Of a stretch of DNA of 64,000 bases, positions 46,960 through 57,775 are shown one piece after another. The first letter of the stretch is position 1. Each line of letters starts with the position of its first letter. Under the pieces are notes generated by a model that saw only the letters and a list, made by a program, of their open reading frames with translations, was not told the origin of the DNA and searched no databases. Both the position numbers and the translations under genes were made by a program. The stretch lies in the NCBI GenBank assembly GCA_034401795.1, contig CM067369.1, forward strand, positions 181,730,945 to 181,794,944. The letters run 5' to 3'. Source of the DNA: Chaetoderma sp. LZ-2023a. Its lineage: Eukaryota; Mollusca; Caudofoveata; Chaetodermatida; Chaetodermatidae.

Positions 46960-47400
46960 CTCGATCCACACAGCCGTAGCAGTCAGGGTTTGAAGACTGT
47001 CATACTCCAGTAGGATCGCCACTGAGTGCATCAATGAAGGTATCTAAGTGAAGGTGCATTACTCCTTTGTGGTTGGTGCTATGGTACTCCCTTGTGACTA
47101 GTCACCGGATATAACTCACTAGTTCTGGTAGGGTCTCTCCAGCCCATCTCCGTCTGGACTCTCCCAGAGCCGTGTCCCCAAATCTTTCTGACAAGGTATG
47201 CTCTAACATTGTGTATGTTGGTGTCATGTCTGACCCCAAATCTGCCAGCAGCTATAAGGTCTTTCCTGACAGCTTTGCGTCCAGATACCCTCCCATCTGC
47301 TGGTCCGTCCATCTGTTCATGCTTATAATCTCGAACTAGCACCTGTTGTTGGCCCAGTCATCCTCCCCACTGAACTCAGGTGGGAAGACCACTCGGCTGG
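46960..47400 (-). pseudogene. Gypsy gag capsid region with stops
   Basis: The minus frame RWTDQQMGGYLDAKLSGKTL, stop, LLADLGSDMTPTYTMLEHTL, SERFGD and ETLPELVSYIR, stop, has the pattern of a Ty3/gypsy capsid: repeated helices with a YL...L.G.A...L signature followed by L..RFG. Two in-frame stops (TAG, TGA) interrupt it. The longest ATG frame here (47342-47079) is in another phase and is not the coding one. This sets the 5' end of the recognisable element at about 47.4 kb, without a detectable LTR. Confidence 0.75.
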
Positions 47401-47785
47401 TGCCATGGTAAGGGGTGATAGGTAGAAAACCAGTTAGTGGTTTGGTGGAGATTGGTGTGAACACTGATGAAGAGCATGGGTGCGGTATGTAGTGTGCGAG
47501 CGGGTTCTGCCCGCAATTCCTCTGGACGCCGTACTGGTAATGGAGATTCTCAATGTCTGTATTGTAGGGTATGATGTGTAGGCACTGTTGGCTATGCAGA
47601 TTTCCTTATTGGAATAGGAGACAGCATTACAGGAGGTGTGTCGTGCATCCGCCGGGGCAGATCTACAGGTCATTAACTAGGTCTTTCCTCATACGGTGGA
47701 GGTCCAGGAGAGACACGTGGGTGGTGTGTGGTGGGTGTGTGTGGCTTCTGATGGGATGTTGATATTGTGGTCCCGCATTCCAATG
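47401..47785. other. Gene-free stretch upstream of gypsy gag
   Basis: The expected place for the 5' LTR and primer-binding site of the minus-strand element. I found no matching repeat near 41 kb. A GGTGGTGTGTGGTGGGTGTG stretch lies at 47720-47740. Confidence 0.4.
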
Positions 47786-50335
47786 TTGGCGCCCATCTTG
47801 GAGTTCAGATCATCGTCAATTTCGAGAGGTGTCTTCTCCACACCTAGACCAACCACCCTATGAAGTTTCAAAGGGATCCAATTTTCAAGATGGCCACCGG
47901 TGGCTAGTAGCCATCTTGGAGTTCGTATTGTCAATCTCGATAGGTTTCTTCCCCAGAGGTAGTCGAACCACCTTATGAAATTTCATAGTGATCCAATAAA
48001 TGATAATGGAGTTATTATCTGGAAACCAATTTTCAAGATGGCCACTGGTGGCTGGCGGCCGTCCTGGATTTCGGATCATTGTCCATTTCGATAGCTTTCT
48101 TCCTCAGACCTAGTCCAACCACTCTATGAAGGTGCAAAGCGATCCAATAAACTGTAACAAAATTTCAAGATGGCCACCGGTGGCTGGCGGCCATCTTGGA
48201 TTTTGGATCATTGTCAATCTCGATAGGTTTCTTCCCCAGAGGTAGACCAACCACCCTATGAAGTTTCATAGCGATCCGATAAACGATAACGGAGTTATCA
48301 TCTGGAAACCAATTTTCAAGCTGGCCACCTGTGCCTGGCGGCCATCTGGGATTTCGGATCATCATCGTTTTCGATAGGTTTCTTCCGCAGCCACTGGCGG
48401 CCATCTTGATTTCGGATCATTTTCGATTTCAATAGCTTTCTTCCTCAGACATAGCTCAACTACTATATGAAGTTTCAAAGTGATCTGACAAACGGTAACA
48501 AAGTTATCATCCAGAAACCAATTTTCAAGATGGCTACCGGTGGCTGGCGGCCATCTTGGTTTCGGATCATTGTCAATTTCGATAGGTTTCTTCCCCAGAC
48601 TTAGTCCAACCACTCTATGAAGTTTCAAAGCGACCCGATAAATGGTAACGGAGGTATCATCCAGAAACCAATTTTCAAGCTGGCCACCTGTGGCTGGCGG
48701 CCATCTGGGATTTCGGATCATCATCGTTTTCGATAGGTTTCTTCCCCAGACCTAGTCCAACCACTCTATGAAATTTCAAAGCGATCCGATAAATGGTAAC
48801 AGAGTTATGATCCAGAAACGAATTTTCAAGATGGCTACCTGTGGCTGGCGGCCATCTTGGATTTTGGATCATTGTCAATCTCGATAGGTTTCTTCCCCAG
48901 AGGTAGTCCAACCACCCTATGAAGTTTTAGAGCGATCCGATAAACGATAACGGAGTTATCATCTGGAAACCAAGTTTCAAGATGGCCAGCAGTGGCGGGC
49001 GGCCATCTTGATTTCGGATCATTGTCGATTTCAATAGCTTTCTTCCGAAGACATAGTCCAACTACTCTATGAAGTTTCAAAGCGATCCGATAAACGGTAA
49101 CAAAGTTATCATCCAGAAACGAATTTTCAAGATGGCTACCGGTGGCTGGCGGCCATCTGGGAATTCGGATCAGCATCGTTTTCGATAGGTTTCTTCCGCA
49201 GACCTAGTCCAACCACTCTATGAAATTTCAAAACGATCCGATAAATGGTAACAGAGTTATGATCTAGAAACGAATTTTCAAGATGGCTACCGGTGGCTGG
49301 CGGCCATCTTGGAATTCGTATCATTGTCAATCCCGAGAGGTTTCTTCCCCAGAGGTAGTCAAACCACCCTATGAAATTTCATAGTGATCCAATAAACGAT
49401 AACGGAGTTATCATCTGGAAACGAATTTTCAAGATGGCCACCGGTGGCTGGCGGCCACCCTGGATTTTGGATCATTGTCGATTTCGATAGCTTTCTTCCT
49501 CAGACCTAGTCCAACCACTCTATGAAGGTGCAAAGCGATCCAATAAATGGTAACCGAGTTATCATCTGGAAACCAAATTTCAAGATGGCCACCGGTGGCT
49601 GGCGGCCATCTTGGATTTTGGATCGTTGTCAATCTCGATAGGTTTCTTCCCCAGAGGTAGTCCAACCACCCTATGAAGTTTCATAGCGATCCGATAAATG
49701 ATAACCGAGTTATCATCTGGAACCCAAGTTTCAAGATGGCCAGCAGTGTCGGGCGGCCATCTTGATTTCGGATCATTGTCGATTTCAATAGCTTTCTTCC
49801 TCAGACATAGTCCAACCACTCTATGAAGTTTTAAAGCGATCCGATAGACGGTAACAAAGTTATCATCCAGAAACCAATTTTCAAGATGGCTCACCGGTGG
49901 CTGGCGGCCATCTTGGATTTCAGATCATCATCATTTCGATAGGTTTCTTCCACAGACCTAGTCCAACCACTCTATGACATTTCAAAGCGATCCGATAAAC
50001 GGTAACGGAGTTATCATCCAGAAACGAATTTTCAAGATGGCTACCGGTGGCTGGCGGCCATCTTGGATTTCGGAGCATCGTCGATTTCAATAGGATTCTT
50101 CCATAATCCTAGTCCAACCACTCCATGAAGTTTCAAAGCGATCTGATGAACAGTAATGGTGTTATCATCCGGAAACCAATATTCAAGATGGCCGCAGTTG
50201 GATAGCGGCCATCTTGGATTTCGGATCATCGTCGATTTCAATAGATTGCTTCCCAAGACCTAGTCCAACCACCCTATGAAGTTTCAATGCGATCCAACAA
50301 ATGGTAACGGAGTTATCATCCGGAAACCACTCTGC
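47786..50335 (-). repeat. 150-bp satellite, about 17 units, largely open in one frame
   Basis: Units contain CAAGATGGCCACCGGTGGCTGG, CGGCCATCTTGGATTTCGGA, TCATTGTCAATTTCGATAGG, TTTCTTCCCCAGACCTAGTC, CAACCACTCTATGAAGTTTC and CGATCCGATAAACGGTAACG. Unit starts fall near 47887, 48033, 48166, 48317, 48524, 48676, 48826, 48977, 49128, 49278, 49430, 49580, 49732, 49884, 50031 and 50184, a period of ~150 bp. On the minus strand units read NPRWPPATGGHLENWFPDDN, then SVIVYRIALKLHRVVGLxLxKKPIEID, 50 codons per unit, with occasional frame slips. No external homology is known to me. Confidence 0.92.
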
Positions 50336-50430
50336 CGCCCGCATGGCCGCACGACCGCCGTCCGCCCGCCCAGATGGATGGATGGCGCCATTACATAATA
50401 CCCCGCCAAATGTTTTTGGCAGGGTATAAA
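50336..50430. repeat. GC-rich cap and hairpin ending the 150-bp satellite
   Basis: CCGCCCGCATGGCCGCACGA, CCGCCGTCCGCCCGCCCAGA and TGGATGGATGGCGCCATT are followed by the hairpin TACCCCGCCAAA-TGTT-TTTGGCAGGGTA (12-bp stem, one mismatch). Caps of this sort ending in ACCCCGCCAAA recall interspersed repeats in several marine invertebrates (from memory). It gives the array a defined end. Confidence 0.7.
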
Positions 50431-51282
50431 AATGATACGATTATCTGAAAGATCTTGACTCGATTTCTCCGCCGGTTATCTTTTTCTCTGTCCAAGAAAT
50501 GTAAATCGAGGCCCGAGCCGGTAATCATCTGAGACAATTACAAGCCAGACAAAACAGTCTCAGATCCAATTACATCGCCTGGAAATCTGACAGAACTGAG
50601 CATGTCTACTGGAAATCCTGTGTTCATAGACTTGAACGCTCAGAATGTGAGAAAGTAAAATAGAATGTTTGAAAAAAAATACCTCTCTCTCTTAGTCTAC
50701 AAATGGACATTGTTTTTTCTGTAGGTTTATTGGCTTAACTAGCAAGAAACATTTTCAAATAATCCTGTTTTTTAGGTGAGTTCATTCGTAGACCTTAGAT
50801 ATAAGACTTACATACCAGCTATTCACATTGCATTGTTAAGTGTGTCTGAGTTTGTTAAATATGTAGAAAGTAATGTGACTGAAAAAAAACACCTGAATAT
50901 GTATGTGTGGAAACTTTGAATATTTTGAAAACTATAATGACGGAAGGCTGAGAAAAGCTAATCTCATCCCTACTACACATGAACGCACACACCCAATTCG
51001 CAGACACACATACACCCACACATAACAGTCCCTCATCTAGGCTTAGGCAATATGTAGCACACCACCCCTCACCCAGCCACACTGTTTTAGTATCACACAC
51101 GACCATTGAAGGTACACATTCACAGCACTGGAAATAAAATTGTTGAAAATGGATACTTTTTAGAGGCTTAAAATGTATACCTTGAAGTAAAGAAATGAAA
51201 TAAATGTTAAGCATATGCTGGTTTCATTCCATATAAATTATTATATATACTTTTTTTAGATTGTGAAATTTAAATAGTGACT
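50431..51282. other. Gene-free stretch
   Basis: A single degenerate H1 left arm (TTTGAATATTTTGAAAACTA, TAATGACGG) lies at 50916-50944. No gene is supported; the 50855-51214 minus frame has no domain. Confidence 0.45.
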
Positions 51283-51286
51283 TGTA

Positions 51287-51320
<34 letters not shown>
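51283..51320. repeat. ATT microsatellite
   Basis: About 11 ATT units just upstream of the PolB fragment. Confidence 0.9.
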
Positions 51321-51329
51321 TTTGTATTT

Positions 51330-52795
51330 CAGACCACTTCAACTGATGCATCGGAACGAGTTGACATATACTTAAAATTATTCAACAATGTTATTCATAA
51401 TTTAAAGTTTTTAAATGGAATTTATACAGATGAATATTTGATACCTCTCAATTCCTCTTCAACCTGTATCATGCTGATGGATTGTGATATAAATAGTGAA
51501 GATAATACCAGGGAATATGGATCACTTTGTGCTTCATCGTCATGTGATTTTCCTATGGGATGAGATACAAATAGTGATGATTCCACCACTCACGGATTAT
51601 ATTACAATCAACATTGGTGTGGTGTTGATGAAATAAGTTATTCACCATCAGGAATTCCAATAGACGCTGTTAATTTAAGAAATGTAGAAACAGAAGGTGT
51701 CATTGATGCCAATAATAATGAAGATGCCGGGAATGATGATGACGACGATGACGATGACGATGACAATGATAACTTGCATATCCTGTATAGTTTTTCTCGA
51801 GAATTGGAGTTTCATTCAAGAAGGTTCTGGTTGTCTGAATATAGCTATGATTTTCGCCTTAGGAATTTCTTAGAAAATGTATCTTTGGTTCAAGTGAACA
51901 GATGTTTGGACTCGATCTTTGATCAAATACTAGAAATTATTAGGTCTGAAATGGGAGCTGCCCATGATGATCAGATTAGAATAACATTTAGTCATGAAAG
52001 ATTATGCACCCCATTTTTATTGAGTTTCACTGGAGTAGTGATTTGAATGCTAGTATCTTCCTGGAATCATTGAGTAATGTAACCCAGTCCAAAAGGTCCT
52101 TAAAATTAGAACTGACTTTTTCTATAGATATATTCCATGTCCCGATGCCAAATGGATCTGGATGAAATTTGAAAATGTAAGATTTATATAGTCTGGAACA
52201 GCAAGCATTACTAAAAACGTGGTTTAGTTATGGTCGATAACTTTGACAACATTTGTATGGCAAGGGCTATTGAAATAGGTCACGTTTACTTAAACCCTAA
52301 CTCTTCTGCTGCTGACAAGCTGAAGATTAATAGACATGATAGAAAAATAGTGAGAACTAATTATTATCAGAAGACCTCAGCCATAGCGTTACATCGTTTA
52401 GCCGGGATACCCGAAAACAAAATTCTGTGGACTTCCTGAAGCGATTAAGTTTCAAGAAATATTATGTTCTGATTTTAACTTACGTATCTATTCTGTGTCA
52501 GAAATGAATGAATTTATTTTTGAGGGGAACCCAAACTCGAGAAACGACCTCAACCTCTATTTGAACAATGAGCATTTTGCCTATATATCATCGATAACCT
52601 CTATCGTGGGAAGCAGTTATTTTTGTAATGAATGTAGTCAATCTTATCAAAGCATAAATCGTCATGGCTGTCAGGCCAAATGGACATCATGCAAATCTCA
52701 GCCACGTGTAACTTTAAAGAAAACATTTATTGTCAGGAATGGCAGATAGTTCAAAAGTTCTAAATGTTTTGACCGTCATGTGAGCAATGAAACTT
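51330..52795 (+). pseudogene. Polinton/Maverick-type DNA polymerase B, N-terminal region (forward)
   Basis: N-terminal part of a protein-primed family-B polymerase of the Polinton/Maverick (adintovirus-like) type, the replicase of large self-synthesising DNA transposons. Pieces in order: an acidic tract of Asp/Asn near 51735-51770; RELEFHSRRFWLSEYSYDF, LDSIFDQILEIIRSEMGAAH and IRITFSHERLCTPFLLSF (51774-52046); a frame change into IDIFHVPMPNGSG (~52120); NICMARAIEIGHVYL and LHRLAGIPENKI (52230-52439); LRIYSVSEMNEFIFEGNPN, FAYISSITSIVGSSYFCNEC and a C-x2-C...H-x-C cluster (52440-52700). After an in-frame TAG, FKSSKCFDRHVSNETCKK follows. At least four breaks. The next part of the protein is not downstream in this orientation; it lies inverted at 52796-54130. 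Confidence 0.82.
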
Positions 52796-54130
52796 GTAAA
52801 AAATTGCATGACCACATTTCGTATACTGTAAAACCATTTTTTCTAAATTCACATAGGCATGTGAAATGCCTGAAGTAGCAATCTGACATTGTCAAAGAAG
52901 GATCTAAGGGACTCTTAATTACATTTCTATTCTTAGGGAAGCACTTCAGACATCCATCGGTAGAACAACCTGAAAATTTCCAAATGGATTAACTTAGCTT
53001 TGCAATACTCATCTATATAGTGTCCAAGAATCTGACATTCGCCTGAATTTAGGTCATGTTCGATTTTAATACCCATTCTGTGACCTTCAAGGTCTATCCA
53101 TTTACAACCCTCCACAGAATATCGCCTAGGAGTCTGATAACCATTCATTGGAAGTACTGGAAGTTCTGATTCTCGAAGAAAATGTTTTCTGAATATTAAA
53201 TTACATGCCGCTGCTAGTGTAATACATGACTCGACTGGATCTATATCTGTTTGTTCGATGCACATTTCACGAAATTTGGAACAGGCTAATCGCCGCACGG
53301 TGAATTCCTGCTTACAATTGAATACCTTATCTCGCATAGAATCATACCATAGCCTCGGTTATCGACATGTCTTCATAACCATAAAAAGGTCTTGGAAATA
53401 TTTTGCCTTTATAGTTTTGATTCTCAGTGATATTTGCAAAATGAGGGGAAAAGCTTTTCTGATTGCAAATCAAACAGCTCAGGGTACCTTATGTAATGCC
53501 ATAGGAATGAAACTCAGACTATCTTTGAATATTATCCCACCTATGTCAAAATACAGGATTTTTCGCCCATTTTTAATAACATGTCTTGGATGTAAGGATG
53601 TATTTTTGTATGCTTCCCTTAATACAAGATGATTGTCATATGAGCTCCCATTGTGAGCTAAGACTATAGTGTCTCTATGATCACATGCAGTTTTTAACAT
53701 CTTCACAGAGTATCTAATTGTTTCTGCAGCTAACAACCAGGTTAAAAAGCCTGTCATACACGTTTTACCATAAAATACACACTCTTTCTGCCTGATATTG
53801 CATGCTGTATAGGTTGAGTTAATATTATCGGATATGCACTCTGAACAAACCTTATTGTCTACAACCAAATTTGACTCATGTGTCCCTGACGAGATGTCCA
53901 TCTCAATGTCAAAAAATATATATATTTGAGGGAAACCATCCTCTATTTCAAGCTTAGTTAAGCGTTTCTCTCTTACCATAGTCACACCCCCGTCGGATGG
54001 GAACATAAAACATTTATGTTCATTTACATTTACAAACTCTTTACAATAGTAACATTTACTAAAAGAAGCAACGATGTTCCGGATCAGGGGAATTATATAC
54101 AATGCAATAGCACGTAGATCTAAGAACACA
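52796..54130 (-). pseudogene. Polinton/Maverick-type DNA polymerase B, exonuclease region (inverted)
   Basis: Continues the polymerase of the preceding entry but on the opposite strand. From 54129: SKCYYCKEFVNVNEHKCF (zinc cluster), then IYIFFDIEMDISSGTHESNL (Exo I with the DxE acids), IVLAHNGSSYDNHLVLREAY (Exo II), and KILYFDIGGIIFKDSLSFIP followed by MALHKVP. Across a stop, FSPHFANITENQNYKGKIFP follows. The piece 53337-52933 reads DPVESCITLAAACNLIFRKHF and YQTPRRYSVEGCKWIDLEGH. After a frame change, HLEISGCSTDGCLKCFPKNR and FRKNGFTVYEMWSCNFL end at about 52796. The proofreading exonuclease acids are retained in the translation; the palm with the polymerase active site is absent from the window. 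The order of domains shows that this segment was flipped relative to its N-terminus. Confidence 0.85.
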
Positions 54131-54689
54131 CGTGTGCTGTGAGAGGTCGATGGACTGGACCGTGGTCATTGTGAAAAACGCTTTCGAGTTAAGCCACGAT
54201 TCCATGTGTCCGTTTTTGGATTTCACATATGCAATCCGCAAACGTTAACAGATTGTTTGCTATGCTACTATTTCTGAATTAACTTCTCCATGTCTCTACA
54301 TGTGTCATCCGTTTTCCTCTCCCCATCCGCAATCCGTTTTTGAATGATCATTGGAGCTAATTTTGCGTATGCGAATGAGAAAATGGAGTTTATCGTGATG
54401 CCGTCAATATAGATGTCTATTCCTGTATTTCGATAAAAAAATAAATACAAAAATAATCATAAAACTGTTCTGCATCCAGTTGCAACTCTTTGATTAGATG
54501 ATAATAACATCACTGTATCTTCAGTCTCTGTAAGATTATGTAGCGACTATCTATATGTTTTCGATTCTGAATTTTCTTTTGACGTTGATAGGGCAAAGCT
54601 AACATCGGCAGCTCGTCTTTATCTAGGGTGCATTTTAACTTTAGAACTTTTAATTGTGTAGTCACTAGCAATAGTGTTATTAGAATTTG
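54131..54689. other. Gene-free stretch beyond the inverted PolB segment
   Basis: I looked here for the PolB palm expected if a simple internal inversion had occurred and found none. Minus frames 54241-54059 and 54450-54268 are not recognised. ATGCAATCCGCAAACG (54229) and CCGCAATCCGTTTTTG (54329) are weak echoes of the CGCAAATCC satellite. Confidence 0.4.
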
Positions 54690-54800
54690 TCTAGTCCTCA
54701 GAAGGGGTCCTCATGCATCGCCTGGTGTTGTTTATGAAACTCATTTTTCTAGACTCCTCGACATGTCTAATAAACAAAAAATTGTGTTTTCTGAAAGCCA
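54690..54800 (+). repeat. Inverted pair, left member: conserved ATG-containing segment
   Basis: CAGAAGGGGTCCTCATGCAT, CGCCTGGTGTTGTTTATGAAAC and ATGTCTAATAAACAAAAAAT closely match the reverse complement of 56700-56790. In both copies an ATG opens MSNKQKIVF or MSSKQKIVL. The spacing between members is ~1.9 kb, and they flank the 55.0-56.1 kb coding remnant. Confidence 0.7.
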
Positions 54801-55029
54801 GGTTTTGTTTCTTGAATCATTATGCCTCCGCCATAGTTGACAACATTTGATCCATGGACATTGGTGAAAATCTTGTTGTTGTTGTCCCACTCACAGTGAA
54901 AGCGTGTGTTACTCTCGCTAGTAATGATCTGAGGTATGTAGACACTTCATCAGTGACCCTGGTTATAGCTGTCTCCAGCTCCAAGATGAAGCTATAGGTC
55001 TAGCCTGTTCAGGATGATGGTGAGCTGCT
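54801..55029. other. Short spacer
   Basis: GTGATGCTGGTTATAGCTGT-like text without coding support; it adjoins the end of the following minus-strand remnant. Confidence 0.35.
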
Positions 55030-56060
55030 TGCTGCGGTTCACATGGCGGATGGAGGCCAGAGCAGGACATTTGACTTCTTATACGCTTTCTGTATTAGTC
55101 CACGGATAAGAAGAGCACACTTGTATGTGGGGGCCAACCCTGTATGCAAGTGCCATGGCACCGACAACTGTGATGCTGTTATTATAAAGGAGATTAAAGG
55201 AGACGCGCCCCTTGTCATTGTGGTTGGCCTTAGTGAAACTGATATTCTAACGGATTTCATGATTCTGCAGCCAGTGCAGCAGCTTTTCACTCCAATATTC
55301 TGGATTTGGATAGTCGTTTTCATCAAGCTTATTAATGCAGATGATCCGCCGAGTCGCATTACATCATTCTTCTCAATGACATGCTTGTTGAGAATCTCAA
55401 CCATCGAGTTTTGCTTCCTCATGAGCAGCACCCTGGCGAGCCTGCTCTGTGTCTAGGGTCCGATTATCTGCTCGCCTCTTTGCCTTGATATAACTTTGAT
55501 ACTCCTTTCAGAACTTGTCACTGCAGACGTTATGACACCACACTTCAACAGGCAACAGCATGAAGATCCTTACCCTGCACCTGGTGATGAAGACAAGTAT
55601 TCACTAGAGCTAGGGCTTGATGCGCAATCCGTTGCCATGCTAAATCTTACACGCCTCTCAGTTTATCCATATGCCCTTGTTTCACATTTCTCACAGAATA
55701 TGCACTTGGTAGGAATTAATGGTGATGAGCACAAGCCTACACCCACAGAAGATAGCAGTTTCAAAAGGGAATGGTGTATTCCTGAAGTTGATGCTTCTGT
55801 TGATGTTTCTGGTAGCATTGATATCCATAGGAATCCAGCTCCACATCACCAAAAGTTTCTGGAATAAGACCACATACTGCATCCATATGATGTATGGAAC
55901 CAGGTGGTTCAGCACGTCTCTGGTGATTGTATGGACATGTGGTCAGCTTTTCAGTTGGTTCTCCGATGATGTTCTTAAATGATATGAAATGACCATGGTC
56001 AATGCCAACCACATGTAAGACACATGTTTGAGGATGGCGCTTTTGCGATTCCAACTCAGA
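55030..56060 (-). pseudogene. N-terminal part of a second QEEAD/CDTTG-family gene
   Basis: Minus-strand remnant in several frames. It opens at 56054 with MESQKRHPQTCVLHVVGIDH, GHFISFKNIIGEPTEKL, then RRAEPPGSIHHMDAVCGLIP, ETFGDVELDSYGYQCYQKH: Cys/His-containing text I recognise from the N-termini of multi-copy invertebrate proteins that end in the CDTTG and Cys-rich regions seen at 22.6-27.2 kb. Further on come DYPNPEYWSEKLLHWLQNHE, an in-frame TAG, NISFTKANHNDKGRVSFNLL, YNNSITVVGAMALAY, and in another frame ALLIRGLIQKAYKKSNVLLW, PPSAM, the last recognisable piece. The catalytic-like half is not in this copy. Family membership rests on memory of these phrases, so it is less certain than for the first copy. 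Plus-strand frames 55043-55456 and 55496-55867 are shadows. Confidence 0.6.
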
Positions 56061-56689
56061 TGAATCCCCTTTTCTCTTTTTGCTAGACTTACGGTAGACA
56101 TGATTGAGTGGTTATCTACCACCAGTTATTTGAGATAACTAACTAGACTACTTGGATTGTTAGAATTGTTAGCTCATTATCACCATGACCATCTACATTT
56201 AACCATATAGGATGTGTTATCTGCAAAAGAGAAGAATTTTGAAGAATTAATGAACTGACATTTGGGTAAAAGTAATTGTTAGATATTGTAAAATGTATTT
56301 AAGTAGAATCCCGATAAACAAAGGTGATGGACAGTTTCCTTATAGTGAGTGACAAGACGGAAGTCGGCAAGGTGTATTAGTCTAGTCATCAGATGTCCAC
56401 CCCCCCCCCCACCACCACCACCCTTGTGCATACACTTTCTCATCAGATTTAGTGATTTTTCCTGATTTTTTTACTTTGCCTCGATTTGAGGCGTTAAAAT
56501 TATTATAATCACAAAATAAGGCTTCCACTCGATCCCTCTTAGCCGAATTGTCTGGAAAAGTGGAATCATTTGCTTTTGTATGAGGTCTGGTTCAACAGTT
56601 ACGGAAATAACCGATTTTTACCATCATGTGTAATCGAAGATGGCCGCCAATTGATCCCCGTGGGACATTATTTGACGCTGTTAACACTA
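56061..56689. other. Gene-free stretch
   Basis: C-run and CCA repeats at 56399-56425. No supported gene. Confidence 0.45.
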
Positions 56690-56795
56690 TTTTTTGTTTA
56701 CTAGACATATTTACGAGTCTAAAAATGCGTTTCATAAACAACACCAGCGAGTGCATGAGAACCCCTTCTGTGGACAAGACTTAATGGTTTTATAC
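56690..56795 (-). repeat. Inverted pair, right member: conserved ATG-containing segment
   Basis: Reverse complement of 54690-54800. On the minus strand CAGAAGGGGTTCTCATGCAC, TCGCTGGTGTTGTTTATGAA leads to an ATG at about 56710 opening MSSKQKIVLTASNNVPRGSI. Short frame only; possibly the 5' end of an element gene. Confidence 0.65.
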
Positions 56796-57094
56796 TGGAC
56801 TTGGTGCAACAGTGAAAACAATAGAATCAGAAATAATGGCGGCTACAAAAATCAAAGTAAAATGGCGGCTCAGAAGAATATGATCACTGAAAGTTTCAAA
56901 CATTTTCCTATTGTTATTGCTTCAGGATAACTTTAACCATTTACTTTGATATATTCTTAGAGTTGCAGCATAGTACGATGCTAAATATGTGCACGTCTGA
57001 GTGTATTTTCGTAATCGAGCATTAAATGAAATGGGATTATTTCGGGGCGTTTTCTAGTAAGACAAAATGCTTTTCTCAATCTCAAAACAAACAG
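56796..57094. other. Gene-free stretch
   Basis: AAAATGGCGGCT occurs near 56858-56870. Nothing else is recognised. Confidence 0.4.
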
Positions 57095-57775
57095 ATGAGG
57101 AAAGCTGTTGAATCTCTGCAAATTAGTTGCAATATATTCAACAGAATGTTTATTAAATGGGGAAGATAGAACTGTATCTAAACACCTGCCGAACCTATTT
57201 CGACTCAAATGTATATATTGTGTGTGCTGGTGTGGAATGTTCACGCATGTGTGTGTGTGCGTGTGCATATGCATGCGCGCATGCTTTTGTGGCTTGTGGG
57301 CGTGCGTGCGTGCATGCGAGGGTGTGTGCACTATGGCAGTAACACCACCAGTCAAAATAGTTTCACGATATTCAACCGTTTATTAAACGGTGAAAACTGT
57401 ATCTCATAAACCTACCGAACCTATTTTGACTTAAATTTTAACCCAACATGTTTTCGCACGAGGGCGTGTGCACTATGGCAGTATCAAAACACCCATACAC
57501 TCATACATGCACACACGCGCGTACACACAACCACACGCACGCGCACGCACGCAATCACGCACGCACGCACATACAGCAAAGATATTTTCAAAATCTTCAG
57601 CGGGACGTTTATTAAATGCTGAAGACATAACTGTATTTCAAAAACCTGTTGAACCTATTTTGACTCAAATTGTAACCCACAATGTACGGGATGTACGCGC
57701 GCGAGGGTGTGGGCTCTATGGTAAATCCAGCGCCCAGTCAAATTAGTTTTAACATATTCAACATAAAATGTATTT
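57095..57775. repeat. Tandem units with H1 right arms and CA/GT-rich runs
   Basis: Right-arm sequences (AATTAGTTGCAATATATTCA, GTCAAAATAGTTTCACGATA, AGTCAAATTAGTTTTAACAT) lie at 57120, 57351 and 57736, with a weaker one at 57576. After each come CGTTTATTAAA, GAACTGTATCT or similar, and CCTACCGAACCTATTTTGAC (57170-57205, 57390-57435, 57630-57665). CA/GT- and CGCA-rich stretches (57243-57300, 57510-57570) fill the gaps. Confidence 0.75.

Noticed and set aside
46453..47013. 186-residue plus-strand frame with hydrophobic and Cys-rich stretches
   Set aside because: It is antisense to the gypsy gag zinc knuckle and capsid region, whose minus-strand reading has clear family signatures.
54131..54690. 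Possible PolB palm domain after the inverted segment
   Set aside because: Translation in all frames showed none of the expected motifs (SLYP-like, DTDS-like).
55043..55867. Plus-strand frames of 137 and 123 residues
   Set aside because: The minus strand carries recognisable family text (WSEKLLHWLQNHE, LLIRGLIQKAYKKS); the plus frames are shadows.
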